A DNA stretch of 64,000 nucleotides from NCBI GenBank assembly GCA_013180625.2, contig SNVD02011147.1, forward strand, positions 1 to 64,000, in the 5' to 3' direction. The notes beneath the pieces were generated by a model. It had not been told where the DNA came from, did not search any database, and saw only the letters and a list, made by a program, of their open reading frames with translations. Position numbers and translations under genes: made by a program. Shown one piece after another: positions 1 through 11,480 of this stretch. This DNA comes from Boswellia sacra. Its lineage: Eukaryota > Streptophyta > Magnoliopsida > Sapindales > Burseraceae. How positions within the stretch are numbered: the first letter of the stretch is position 1; each line of letters begins with the position of its first letter.

Positions 1-1679
1 TATCAATCCGTTAGTTAATCGATCAAAATCTTGAATGATTATCCATGTGATTCTTTGTCTTTGAACAATTGATCAAATCAAAACTATAGGCAAATATTAA
101 ACGATCAGATACGTTATTAGCCTAATAATATTTTATTTTTCCTTTTGCTAACAGTATATATTAACAATGACACGAGCCAAAAAAAGAAAGATGAACAAAT
201 AAAAAGACAAAATAAAATTAAAAAATATTTGTCCCATGCACATGACGTTTGGTAAGCCAAATACGTTGAATGTCGGCTCCCCAAGCCCTGTTGCTCCATC
301 AAATCAATAATATGATATCCCCTTTTCAGGGATTGGCTTAGCAGCTTATTAGTCTTTTAATCACTCAATTACGCTCTTCTACTTCTTCTACTTTTGCACG
401 TTCGCTTCACTTGTGACTTTATTTTTCAATGCTTTTATTAACATTTCTCTTGAATTCTTTACATGCGCGCAATTGTTTCAATTTTGACTCATATTACCAT
501 TTTCACCTTTAGACCCCCTTTTATTCTTTTACGCTTTTTTTTTTGATATTTATTTTGTTGCATTTCTCCGACAATTTGCCTTCCATTTCTTTGACGCTAG
601 CCACCATTTTCATTAAAAAAATAGAAAGTTATGTTGATGTATATTATATTATATTCATTAAAGAAACATATCAGTGTAATGTGTTGTAAGAACTATAAAG
701 AGTTATATGTTTTGTTTTGATTCAATAGAATTATATGGTAGTGATTCGATAACAATATAAGCTTATCATAATCCTTAAAATTTAGATACAAGTTTTTGCA
801 ATTCAAAATGAAGAAAGCAAAAAAGATAACTTTTACAAGATTTAGTACTCAACTCAGCAAATCTTTTATTTTAAATTTTAAAACACAAAAAAAAATTATT
901 TTTAAGTTAATTGAGATATGAAACATAACATATCAAATTATAATATGATAAACAGAGATTTATGCCATATCATATGATAATGTAACGTAATTCGATACAC
1001 CGTAAACTTTCTCTTTTATGGTGGTGGAGGATGACTAATGCTTGCCTACTTACCTCAAAAATATTTTTATAACCAAGATGTGCCACCATTATTAGTTTAG
1101 TAAAATATTCAATGGCTTGCACAATTATGTTATTGCAAGGAAAGGGCTTCAATTCAACCTCAAAACATCTTATCTCACTTCGAGTTGAAAACTATGTTGA
1201 CATATTTTGCCCACGCCCTTGAAACTTAAAGTAATTACCCTAAAATTCACAGATTTTTAAAAAGAACACTTTAACCCTCATAATTTAACTAAAAAATTGA
1301 GGGTGACAAAAAAGCCAGGTTGAATGGGTAACCAAAATTTTCCAGGTGGATTTTTTAATTATTTCAGTGTGCGTACTTTTTTGTTTTTGAAAGGCGGATG
1401 CGGTCCATGTGTGGGAGATGCCTCATCCGCATTCTTGTTGGGATATAATTTATACAAAAAAGAAATTAATAATAATACTACTTATTTATATAAATATTAA
1501 TTTAATATTCAAAATAAAAGAATAGAAAAGGAAACTAAATGTGTAAAATCTAAATCTATAAATTTTGAAGTAGATTACAAAATAAAATATTTTTAAAAAA
1601 TTAGATTTAATAAATTAGAAAATGTGAGTAAATTCAGTTTTATGAGGTAAATTTTGTGATAAAAAGGGAGTGCTAAACC

Positions 1680-1836
1680 TATCATCAAATTCTACAATCA
1701 ACTGCTTACAATCTAAGTTGACAAAAATTCACTGGTGAAAGAAGAAACAAAAAAGAAAAAAGAAAAGTTATATGTCAAGTAGAATTTTTACTAACTCAAG
1801 TTGTAAGTAACTGATTATAGAATTTGATTGTAGATA
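1680..1836. repeat. Short inverted repeat, MITE-like
   Basis: The left arm (about 1680-1730) and the right arm (about 1786-1836) are imperfect reverse complements: both contain the motif ATCAAATTCTA followed by CAATCA/ATAATCA, and both end near AAAAATTC. The spacer is purine-rich. The size and folding fit a small foldback transposon. I could not define a clean target-site duplication, so the superfamily stays open. Confidence 0.45.
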
Positions 1837-2159
1837 TAGTATTATTCGTGTTAAAATAGGGTTACATGTGTAGAAAATCCTATTTATGTTCTACCCACAT
1901 CTACACCCTTACAAAAAAAAAATTCTAGGAAAAACTGGTCATGGGTATTGTTCTTTAGATCCAAATGCGGGCATGAAATTGTATAACTCTCATCCACACC
2001 CGAATTTTGTTGTCCCTATTAAAATAATATTAAAACCTCTTAAAATAAATCATGTATATAATAAAATACAAGATTAAAGTGTTAATTTTAAAACTTTTAC
2101 ATCAAAATTGAAATTAACCTAAAACTCAAGGGTGTTAAAAGTAAGGTTATGAACTTTTG

Positions 2160-2560
2160 TCATGCGTGTCGACCCATTTAATTATTCGTGACGAGACATA
2201 AAATACACAAGGTTATTAATCGTGTCATCTACTTATTATAAACTTATCATAGTTAATTTATATAATTTACTTAATTGTTTAACTTAATTATACATAATAT
2301 ATCATATTTTATATATTTATATCAATTAAAATTATTCTTAAAATATAAACAGTTATTATTTTAAAAAAAATTAAAATCATCCTAATTTACTATTATATAG
2401 ATTAATTTATTTTATACTATAAAATTTTTAATTTTATAATATATATATTATAAGTAGATAACAATTCATAATATTCGATAAAATATGTTTAATTATATAT
2501 CTTATTAAATATGTTAATACGTTAAATATCTTCAATATGAATTCGATCCATTTATTAATT
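2160..2560 (-). mobile_element. Degenerate hAT-like non-autonomous element remnant
   Basis: This stretch aligns by eye, in inverted orientation and nearly end to end, with the better preserved element at 8925-9433. Shared stretches include the segment around GTCGACCCATTTAATTATTCG, a run containing TTATACATAATATAT, and a run containing AATTTATTTTATA. The terminal GGGGTGGCAA motif is not recognisable here and the right end fades, so this is an older, eroded copy of the same family. There is no coding capacity. Confidence 0.6.
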
Positions 2561-3340
2561 ATATAAAAATATTTATTAATTATATAAAAATTCCGTATGT
2601 CTTGTCCATTTTATTAAAAAGTTGGCATCCTTAATTGAAAGTTTTCCTTTCATAAACAATCGTCTATTTCCGAGTAAGTTACTCTTTTTACTTAGTTTTG
2701 GTCATGCAACTTTGACGCCCGCCTCACCTGTTCTGCCTCTTTTCATAATAATATTTCATTATAAAAATACTTTCAAATAAAAGTATTTATTTTATTATAT
2801 TTCAACTAAGTAATACAAAATTAAAGTTAATAAATTATAAAAATACTTTGCGATGTACAATGAATCATAATTGCACGTGGGCATGGCATGGCTGCCACAA
2901 ATTGGATTAAACAAAGGCATGAATAAATCTAGCAAGAAAGCACAAGAAGTGTATTAAAAATTTTGGTAGTTTTGTGAAATTATGTAATTTCCAATTGGTT
3001 TCAATTCAATTGCGGATGATTATAAATAGTGAAGATGAAATGACTAGCCTAGTCTATACTTTGAGACTATTTCTCGCAGGTAGCTTCTGTGATTAGCATG
3101 ATGAAAAAAGAGAGAAAATTCACGGAGTGACTCAGCTCTGATTCAGTGAAAGTGAAACAATCAAAATCTGGTCTGGTCATACAATTTGGAAAGGAAAATC
3201 AGTAAAAACTTCCACTTTTGACAGTACCCTTTTACCTAATTGCCTTTTAATCTTTGTCAAAGCATGAGCCAAAGTCAGTTCAGGACAGGTCAGGCCCTGC
3301 TAAAATACCAAATTTAACAACACGAACACCCATTAGTAGG

Positions 3341-3348
3341 TATATATC
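3341..3348 (+). promoter_or_regulatory. TATA-box candidate for the S40 gene
   Basis: TATATATC lies about 525 bp upstream of the S40 start codon. A pyrimidine-rich stretch (CTGTCCTTGCTCCCTC) about 25-40 bp downstream suits a plant transcription start. The gap between it and the ATG holds GT/AG-like sites (for example GTAAGAG near 3470, GATGCAG near 3610 and ATATGTAG near 3860), so one or more introns in the 5'-UTR are likely. The position is inferred from sequence only. Confidence 0.45.
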
Positions 3349-3872
3349 TCAAGACAAAAGTGCCTTCTGTCCTGTCCTTGCTCCCTCTAGTTCTCCTCTG
3401 TAAGTCTTCCTCATAAGCCTAGCTACCTTCGCTTCACTTCTCTCTTAACTCAAACTCAAGCTACTTCGGGTAAGAGCGCTTTCAATAAGTTCCGTATATT
3501 CTTCTCAACCAATAAGTTTTGTATATGAATGGAGAATTGTTAACTTTTCTTATTTAAAAAAAAAAAAATCTTTTTTTTTTTTTTACTTATTTTCCTTTCA
3601 TGTGATGCAGATACCCCTTTAGAATCCAAGCAAAGTTGTGAACTTTGGAGGTTTTGAATTCAATTGAAGAAAAGGTAGATTCTTGTTTTCTTCTTACTCA
3701 ATCTTCCTTTCCAGTTTTGCAGGATACCCCGTTGAGTAGTCTTTATATGTGAATGAATATTATGGTATTTTGGAGGGAAATGAAATATCTTCATGGGAAA
3801 TTGAAGTTTGCTTGCTTGCTTGTTTGTTTGATAAAGATGTTTGTATGTTTTGGATATGTAGGGAGTTTGTGA

Positions 3873-4493
3873 ATGGAGAATAGGTATGGCTTGTTGAGGC
3901 AAGGCAGTGGAGTGTGGAGATCATTGACAGATGGAGATTTTGAAGAAGAAGATGTTTGGGCTGTTCTCAAGGAAAGGAGAGACTCTAGTTCCAAAGTTGG
4001 GCAATCCATTATTGATATGGAAACTCCAATTTCTGTTCAAAGGCGCTTGCCTTCTGCTGCAAGGATGATCCCAAGAACAAACAATGGGAGCAGCAGCAGC
4101 AGCAGCAATAGCCCTTCACATGAACGCAGCAAAGGAGTCAAGCTGCAATCAGCTCCTGTCAAGATTCCAGATTGGTCTAAGGTTAGCGGGAAGAAGTCAA
4201 GGAAAGCTTCCAAGAATGATGATGATGATGATGATAGGTTTTTCAATTATGGTAGAGACAGTTATTATGATGATGACGATGATGATGATTATGATGATGA
4301 TGATGATGCTGGTGGTGGTGATGACGATGTCTATAATTGCAAAGTCCCTATACATGAATTCATTGATAGCAGGCAGGCAAGGAGTCAGATTTCATCTTTC
4401 TCAGTCTTTGAAGGTGTTGGCAGGACTCTTAAAGGGAGAGACCTTAGCAAAGTGAGAAATGCTGTTTTAACCAAGACTGGTTTTCTTGAATAA
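3873..4493 (+). CDS. S40 family senescence regulator (DUF584)
   Basis: This is a 206-residue single-exon coding region. Members of the plant S40 family (Arabidopsis AtS40-3 type) are small nuclear proteins linked to leaf senescence and stress; the biochemical activity is unknown. The family marks are visible. The N-terminal part reads MENRYG..GVWRSLTDGDFEEEDVW, then comes a Ser-rich linker. An SAPVKIPDW motif sits near residues 92-100, and the C-terminal block VFEGVGRTLKGRDLSKVRNA ends in a TKTGFLE tail. Two Asp runs (about residues 116-121 and 132-145) are encoded by GAT/GAC repeats at 4218-4331, so their length may vary between alleles. The start is the first ATG of the frame, just after a likely 3' splice site of a 5'-UTR intron. 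An AT-rich 3' region follows. The length is normal for the family. Confidence 0.9.
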   Translation: MENRYGLLRQGSGVWRSLTDGDFEEEDVWAVLKERRDSSSKVGQSIIDMETPISVQRRLPSAARMIPRTNNGSSSSSSNSPSHERSKGVKLQSAPVKIPDWSKVSGKKSRKASKNDDDDDDRFFNYGRDSYYDDDDDDDYDDDDDAGGGDDDVYNCKVPIHEFIDSRQARSQISSFSVFEGVGRTLKGRDLSKVRNAVLTKTGFLE

Positions 4494-6862
4494 TGGAATA
4501 ATATATGTTCATAATTGTGATTCCATATTTGCAGTAGTTGTAATGTCAAATGTGAAAGATGTCATCATGGTATTCATCAATCAATGTAATTATCTGTTGT
4601 GTCTATAAGGTGTTCATCTTGGTTTCATAGTCTCAGAAATTTGTCTAGCTAGGTAGTCTCCATGTTTAGGCTTCAGGCTTCCGTTTTTATGTTAAAAAAA
4701 AAAAAAAAAAAAGGCTAGTGAGTTAAGTTATGTGCATCGTTACATGGATTTTGGCTATTCTTGAATTTTCACTACCGTCCTGATTCTCTCTGCTTTTGCT
4801 ATCTGATTCAAGAGCCATTCAATTACAAGTCACAAAAACTCATAACTCTCCTCCAATAAATCCTTTTGTTATATGCACATCCATCTCAATCAATGCATAG
4901 TCCTTCCTAATCTTCTTTGCTTTCAATGTGTATATGCGTGTGCCAATAAGAGCCCAGCTGCGTGTGTGATACGCGTAGTGGTGTTCATGAACAAATTAAA
5001 ACATGGATTTGGATAATGTAAATGCTAAATTAAAATCATAAATCTGGTGAAAGAACAGAAGCAATTAATGTAAAGCTAAAACATATGTGAAATGTGAGAG
5101 GACTTGAATATGATTTGTGCTGTGAAGTTGTGATCATTACTCGATAGAAAAGAAAGTAGATTCCAATTTGTGGCAAAAGGCCTATCTTGAATATGATGTG
5201 CTGTGTTACTCTTAACTCTGCTAGTGGCTACTACTGCTACACACTTCAATTCTCTCCCCCATTAAGTTGTCAAATGCGTCATTTTCTCGATCAATTAATT
5301 GAGGATGATTATGGGGAGGTTTTTTTTTTTTTCCATTTTTCCAAATAATAATTTCAAAGACTCAGAAACACTTCAAACCATCAAAACATGTTGTGATTTT
5401 GGCTGTAATGCGTAAGGAAAATAAATAAATAAAAGCATATCTAAGGTGCTTTTTCTTCACTAAAAAAAAAAAAAATTGAATTTTTTATTCATCCTTGATG
5501 CGGTCAATAATGATTTAAGTGCTTTAGAAAAGAAGAAAAAGAATTATTGATTGCTTTTTGAAAATGAAGCGTTAAAATCAGTTCTAAAAACAGATGTCAA
5601 CGTTATTCATGCTACACATATAAAACACTATAATTAAAATCTTTTTTCTTTTTCAATTTTTTCTAATATTATTAATATGGGCCTTGTGCAACCTTTAAAG
5701 TGAAATGGGCCAGCCGCAATGCCCCACAATGAGAACCGAAAGAGACACGCCAGCAACTTCATTGTTCTCATCTTAAGCTCCCTTTCAGCTCCAAAGCTTC
5801 TAGTTAAAAGATATAAATTTTGTGCAAACCATACTATAAAATAAATTAAATACCCTTTTAACTTCTTTCAGTTTTTGTCATGTTTAACAGCTTATCTATA
5901 ATTATGTCTTTTCTTACTAATTGATCTCATTTAAAATTTTTAATTAACAACAAATTGTCCCTTAGCAATTTGGCCTCTATTATTTGTATCCATTTGAGAA
6001 ATCCTTTGCTATCGTTGCAATTTTATGGGGCTATAAAAAGTGGTCGACTGCCCATCCATATTTCGTTAATGAAGGAATTGCTATTATAAGTATTTGATTG
6101 ACTTGTGTGATGGTGTAATATGTTATATCATATCGTATATCTCGTTAAAATTCGATTTTATATCATATCTTTTAAAATATGTGAATATTTTCATTTTTTT
6201 ATTAATCTAAGTTAAAAATAAAAAAGGTCATTTATTTACTATTAATTGACTAATATTAATAAAAAAAATAGATTGCAAATAAATAAGACCTTTTTAACAA
6301 TAATTTTGTTGTGGGTGGATTCTATTAGATAAATTATTAACTTCAAACAAAAAGGTGATCTTATTCATTTTTTTAACATCTTAAAATCCGTGTAAATTTG
6401 TTATAAAAATCATTAAATGCAATGCTAGAATGAGTTTAATATTTTATACTGAAACTACATAGTGTAAGAGACGTTAGAATCCTGGAAGAGGTAATTATGT
6501 GCTCTTGAAGAACATGTTAAAACTCCTCTAAACAAAAATATCTCTTAATGCAATGAGTGGATGACATATGCTCAATAACTTTGAAACCATAAATATTTTC
6601 AACACTTTTAACTCAGCGTCTTATCTCCTATGATAATAACCCATGGATCATGATGAAAGGAGTCGTACATGGAGTGATAATTCGAGACTAAAATCCAAAG
6701 ATCACTTAATTTAGAGTTCTTAGAAGAATTCAAGATGTTATACATGGAGTGATAGCTTCATTTTTTTTTTGGACACACATAGATTCAATAACTTAACACT
6801 ACCATCACATGCCATTCACCGTTGTATGTTCTAGTTTTCTCCACACATCAGCATCAAGGAAC
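4494..6862. other. Intergenic region downstream of S40
   Basis: I see no gene. The first part is the S40 3'-UTR and flank, with an A-run at about 4694-4712. A short hairpin (AAAAGGTC and GACCTTTT arms, about 6222-6296) lies in AT-rich DNA. The rest is spacer up to the end of the damaged prenyl-synthase subunit copy. Confidence 0.5.
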
Positions 6863-7770
6863 CTAAACTTGACTAGAATTAACCTCCACAAAACTAGCAA
6901 TTCCCTCAACCTCAGCTTCCTTGAAACCCCCCAATTCCTTTAATGCCAATTTCTTAAACTCTTCTATTTTCTTTGTTCCCTTTAATGTTACCCTTTGTGA
7001 TAGTCCCTCTATCATTCCTACGTAAAACCCATATCTTCTCAATTTCTCAATCTCCTCTTCGCTTCCACCCCCTAATATTGCACCGCACGCAGCACCACAC
7101 GCGTGCAGTCCACCTTCCTTCTTCTCACATATGTAATTAACCCATCCCCTTCATCTAATCCATCACATGGGATTTCATGGTACTGTCCATCTATCATTCC
7201 TTGTGACCCAATGGCACGTGCCATCTCAATTACGACACGTAAAACCCGGTCCGAATCACATTGGGCCGGGTCATCGGATCTCGCCAACAACTCAAACCCA
7301 AAAGGGACAATACCATCCGGGAGGAGGAGCTGAAGATTTGGTTTGAAAGCATGATGATGGCCTATGGGCCTCGAGGTGGGAACGAGGCTGGGCCTGTCCG
7401 ATAGTGGAAGCTGGCCATGAGTGAATGCGGACACATGCATCACATGCAGAGCAGAGGCTGCAGGCAGGGCTTGGTCTCGGTGACCACCAAGGAGCTCACA
7501 GGCAGCAATGCATAAGGCAGGGCACGTGCTCGGCGGGGCAGCAGCAAACACAACATGGTGCATAGGCTCGAAAACACTGAGTGGATCTCTAAGTGGGATA
7601 GCCCGCTTGAGATGAGCCTCAATGTCCTCTTGTACGGACGCCCAATATGATTTCTTCTCGGACATTGACATGCTCACCATCATAGGCCTGTAAGGCAATG
7701 ATGGACGGCTCTGATTTTGCTTGAAGGCCACATGGGTCGTCTGATTCATCTTTGTTAAAGCAAAAGCCAT
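6863..7770 (-). pseudogene. Frameshifted copy of GPP/GGPP synthase small subunit (type I)
   Basis: This is a second copy of the gene at 16677-17624, same strand and also intronless. The reading frame from ATG 7770 runs through the N-terminal half, including the first CxxxC motif (CIAAC) and an HGQLPLSDRP segment where active prenyltransferases carry their Asp-rich motif. Next to the intact copy, this copy lacks about 16 bases near 7139-7150, which shifts the frame. The remaining open frame stops at 7072. The original C-terminal frame can still be read down to a TAG at 6863-6865 and holds the second CxxxC (CGAAC) and the final VEVNSSQV. As it stands the product would lose the second CxxxC and the C-terminal third. 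An alternative ATG at 7794 adds eight residues without similarity. A sequencing error is possible but unlikely for a gap of this size. Confidence 0.8.
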
Positions 7771-8673
7771 GGATGAATGGAAGTCGGTGAACACAAATGA
7801 GGAGAACGAGAGCTATAAATGAAATCAATCAGTTAATAATTGGGGGTGGGGGGTCCTGGAAACTGGGGGATGTGCTGTACTCGTATAATTATTTATGGAT
7901 TGGTCTTGGCATTGTCATAATGTGTCCTTGGGTCAAATATCAACAGCAGCTTACGTATTATTTTAATTAAATCTACATTCAATCAAACTAAATTTAATAC
8001 TTGAAATGTAACACATTTACATGATTGAAACATATGATTGATACATACATGTTTATCATAAGGGCCAACGTGGTGGCAAATGAATAGGTTTGTTAGGTCA
8101 TGCCGTAACATTTAATGAGTCTAAATAGCAACTGACATCTAACAATAGGGTGAGTTATCATACCAAAAAAAAAGTATATATATTTATAATACCTGCACTG
8201 CACCCTTTAATTTTTTATTACTAAATAACCTTAAACAAAATGACGTGTAACGGCAAAATAACTTAAAAAAATACAATGCGAATCCACCTTTAACACGAGC
8301 CCTGATGCTCTTTTTCAGAAAAGTTTTGGACCGGCCTGTATTTTGAAACACTAAACGGGACCTAGGGATTTTCTAAAACCAGCATGAAATCCCAGCCGTT
8401 GCCTTCCGCTCCATGAAGTTGTCACATTTCATTCGTCAGCGATTGCAGTTATTAATAGGGAAAATTGAAAAAATAGACAAAATTAGAAACCCTTGTTAAA
8501 ATTTAGACACGTTCTCAAAAATTTTTATGTTATAGACACTTTCTTGATAAAAAGACCCAATTACCCTTATTTTTCAATTTTTTTCCAAAGGCTCATTTCC
8601 GAAACCCATCTCCCGCGAAGAAGAAGACACTCGACACTCGAAAACAACCTGTCGAGTCATGTCGAGTTATGTA

Positions 8674-8820
8674 ATATCGAGTGTCGAGTGTTTTCGAGTG
8701 GTGAAATGTCGAGTGTCGAGTGTTTTCGAGTGGTGAAATGTCGAGTTTCGAGTGTTTTCGAGTGGTGAAATGTCGAGTTTCGAGTGTTTTCGAGTGGTGA
8801 AATATCGAGTGTCGAGTTGT
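8674..8820. repeat. 32-bp tandem repeat array
   Basis: About four to four and a half copies of a 32-bp unit are present, each with GTCGAGTGTCGAGTG or GTCGAGTTTCGAGTG followed by TTTTCGAGTGGTGAAAT. Copies differ at one or two positions. The unit is dense in CG and TCGAG motifs, in contrast with the AT-rich surroundings. It sits inside the Mutator-like element near its left TIR. The frames crossing it on both strands are repeat artefacts, not genes. Confidence 0.85.
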
Positions 8821-8924
8821 CGTCTCCGTGTGATATAATGCTCTAAATATATCCTTACTTTTAATTTCTTTTTAGTCCCCATAGTTTGTAATTTAACAAT
8901 TTTATCCCCAAAAAGAGTGTCGGA

Positions 8925-9433
8925 GGGGTGGCAATTTTTGACACGACCCGTGAACACGACACGAACACGACACAAATACGTTACACGATTAATAAATGGG
9001 TCGGGTTAGTATTGAAGGTGTTCAACACGCCAACCCGTTTAATGACACGAATAGTTAAATATATTTTGTACATTCTTAATATGTAAATTCATTCAATGAT
9101 ATAAATTATTACCTACTTACAATATATATATTATAAAATTGAAATTTTTATACTATAAAATAAATTAATTTATAAAATAATAAATTATGATGATTTTAAT
9201 AATATTTTATACTAACAATGGTTTATATTCTAAAAATAATTTTAATTGATTTAAATATAGATAATATAATATATTATGTATAACTAAGTTAAATAATTAA
9301 GTAAATTATGCGAATTAAATATGACACGATTACGACACGTGAGTAACACGTTTAATAATTGGGCGGGTTTGGGTTTCATATTTTGATACGAATAATTAAA
9401 TGGGTCGACACGACACGACACGATTGCCACCCC
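8925..9433 (+). mobile_element. hAT-like non-autonomous element nested in the Mutator-like element
   Basis: The ends are inverted: GGGGTGGCAAT at 8925 and ATTGCCACCCC ending at 9433. The subterminal regions carry many CACGAC/CGTGTC motifs in both orientations. The flanks GTGTCGGA (8917-8924) and TAGTCGGA (9434-9441) look like an 8-bp duplication with two changes, the size made by hAT transposases. The interior is AT-rich and non-coding. An older relative in opposite orientation lies at 2160-2560. Confidence 0.75.
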
Positions 9434-9825
9434 TAGTCGGATGTAAGTAATCACATGCAAGTAATTTCAAAGGGTATTTTAGTCTTTTTATCAAGAAAGT
9501 GTCTATAACATAAAAATTTTTGAGAACGTATCCATTTTTCAATGAGACCCCCTAATTTTGTCTATTTTCTCAATTTTTCCTTATTAATATGCCCTTGACT
9601 GCCCATTTTCCAACGTAAATCCACTAATATTTTAAATATTTTTTAATCATCGCCTACGTAGGAAATTTTAAAATTTTATATATTTAAAAAGAAATTTAGC
9701 GCTCTTAACAGGGAATGGAAGTGTATAGGATTTTTAAAATTAAACACGATCACGTGAGATTTTAATAAATCTTTAAGAATATTTAGAGAATTGAATCTTT
9801 TAATTATATTTTTAATATTTTCAAT

Positions 9826-11139
9826 AGATTAATACTATGAACCTCTCTTATCCTAAGATAAATTATCACATCCATAGATTTTTTTCATTTTTATATAATT
9901 TGATTCCTATATTTTACAAAATATATCATAGATAACTTTTCTATTAAATATGTCATTAGATGAATATAAATAAGCTAATTATAGAGAATTATAGTGTCAT
10001 TTAATTATTATTAACTAATACTAATAATTCCGATCCCTGAACTGAAAAATAATATTATTATTTTGATTCCAAGTCAATTTGACTATTCAATGGCAGCCTC
10101 CGTTGAACTGCTATCTCTCCTTCTCTAAATAGATACATGGGAAGAAAGGGGTACAAGCATAAATGGAGTAGAATTTTTTGTTTTGTTCATTAAGGACAAC
10201 TACAACCCAGTTCAAGTGCAGGTTCTTGGAATTCAATTTATTCATTCTTGTTAGCTTGAAAGGAAACGATTTTGCATCATCAAATAATTAAATAATACCG
10301 AAGTTTGATTCTCTCTCCCTCAACCCAGTAACCCGATTTTGATTCTTTCTCTCTCATTCTAGCAAACCAGATCTTTTGTTTCTTTCTCTCTCAACCCAGC
10401 AACCTTATTGTGATTCTTTCTCTCTCAATCCAGCAAACTAGATCTTTTGATTCTCTCTCTCTCAACACAGCAAGATGATTTTCTTTCTACCAAGGGTGGT
10501 TGTGACTCACGCAACGGAAAGCGAAAATAAAATGAAAGTGAACAGAGAGAAAAGGAAAATTTTGGAGTTGGAGGGGGCCATTAGATATATGTTTGATATT
10601 ATGCCTCTGAAATGTAAGATCTAATTATTTATCTATTTGTGTCTCTCTCAACTCCTCATTTTTCTCGACTCCTTCCTTGTTTTTGGTTGCAGAAAAGGGT
10701 TGTCCGACTTGGGAGAACACTCTTGTTGAGTATTTGGATGAAAATAATAATAATGATGGGTATTGTTAAATTCATTATCAAGAAAATTGTAATAAGAGAA
10801 GGTAAGACAAATTGTTTCTTCAGTGGAGGAAAAAGGGTGGCTGTGATTGAGGCAAAAGTGGTGGAGAGGGAGGCAGTGGGGTGGTTAGGGATGAAGATTT
10901 TTATTATTTGAAATGTTAATCTTTGAATTATTTTATTTTTAGTTAATTATATCATTAAAAATATTTTGGTAATTGTAATGAAAAGAAATGAAAAAAATGA
11001 TGTTATCTTATGGCACATTTAACCAAAGGGAGGTTTATGACGTGTTTCTCAAAATATTATGATTAAATTTATATAAAAGTGTAAAACATTCATTTGTGAT
11101 AATTTTCTACAAGATAAGGGTGGTCTATGATATTAACCT
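9826..11139. mobile_element. Long-TIR DNA transposon, non-autonomous, Mutator-like candidate
   Basis: The arms at about 9826-9970 and 11000-11139 are imperfect reverse complements. Both start AG(A/G)TTAATA, continue with an ATGAACC/ATAGACC block and a CTTATC block, and keep AAATTATCAC and TTTTATATAA further in. The interior (about 10310-10490) has roughly 60-bp tandem units of CTCTCTCAACCCAGCAA type, which create pyrimidine-rich sequence. An open frame of 90 codons at 10639-10911 has no recognised motif. I found no convincing target duplication, so the superfamily is inferred from arm length alone. Confidence 0.5.
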
Positions 11140-11480
11140 ATTTTTTAATTGTAAACAAAAAGTTGTTTGTATAATGCATTTTATGTCACCTATTTACTCT
11201 AAATAGTTTAGTGCAACATATAGTATAAATTAGTGAATTGTGTAGTTTAGTGTTATGTAATAGATATGCCAAAAATATGTACTATATCAATTAATACGAT
11301 GCAAAGTTTCTATACAATGCATGCTGTCAAACATGTCCTAAGATTCTAAGAAGTATCAAGCCCTTTTAGGCTTTTTTTTTTTGTCTTCAACTCCTATCAA
11401 TTAAATTCAAATGCTCATTAACTTATCTACAACACCATTCTCTAATATTAAATTTATATTAAAACTCACATTTTCTTCTT

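Larger units (their letters stand above)
1..3340. other. AT-rich intergenic region
   Basis: I see no supportable gene here. The stretch is AT-rich with many homopolymer runs. It contains a short inverted repeat at 1680-1836 and a hAT-like remnant at about 2160-2560, listed separately. The small open frames at 117-302, 970-1152 and 1886-2077 show no family features and are most likely chance. The end of the stretch should hold the promoter of the S40 gene. Confidence 0.6.
8458..9580. mobile_element. Mutator-like non-autonomous element with 9-bp TSD
   Basis: The 1123-bp element is flanked by the perfect 9-bp duplication TTATTAATA at 8449-8457 and 9581-9589. Its ends are inverted repeats of about 100 bp: both begin GG(G)AAAATTGA and contain AATAGACAAAATTAG, and both carry a well-kept block around TTATAGACACTTTCTTGAT. 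Long TIRs plus a 9-bp duplication are typical of Mutator-like elements. No transposase frame is visible. It contains a 32-bp tandem array (8674-8820) and a nested hAT-like insertion (8925-9433). Confidence 0.85.

Noticed and set aside
970..1152. Minus-strand frame with an EYFTK motif, reminiscent of a retroelement integrase
   Set aside because: Too short, the surrounding integrase motifs are absent, and the match is only a few residues.
1886..2030. GC-richer segment resembling the CCGAATTTTG motifs of hAT-like elements
   Set aside because: No partner end or target duplication could be found, so I did not list it as an element.
4037..4455. Frames overlapping the S40 gene (poly-Met and poly-Ser)
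   Set aside because: Shadow frames of the GAT and AGC repeats within the real S40 coding region.
8493..8975. Frames on both strands across the 32-bp array
   Set aside because: The frames exist because the tandem unit lacks stops in those readings; the protein is a simple repeat without known relatives.
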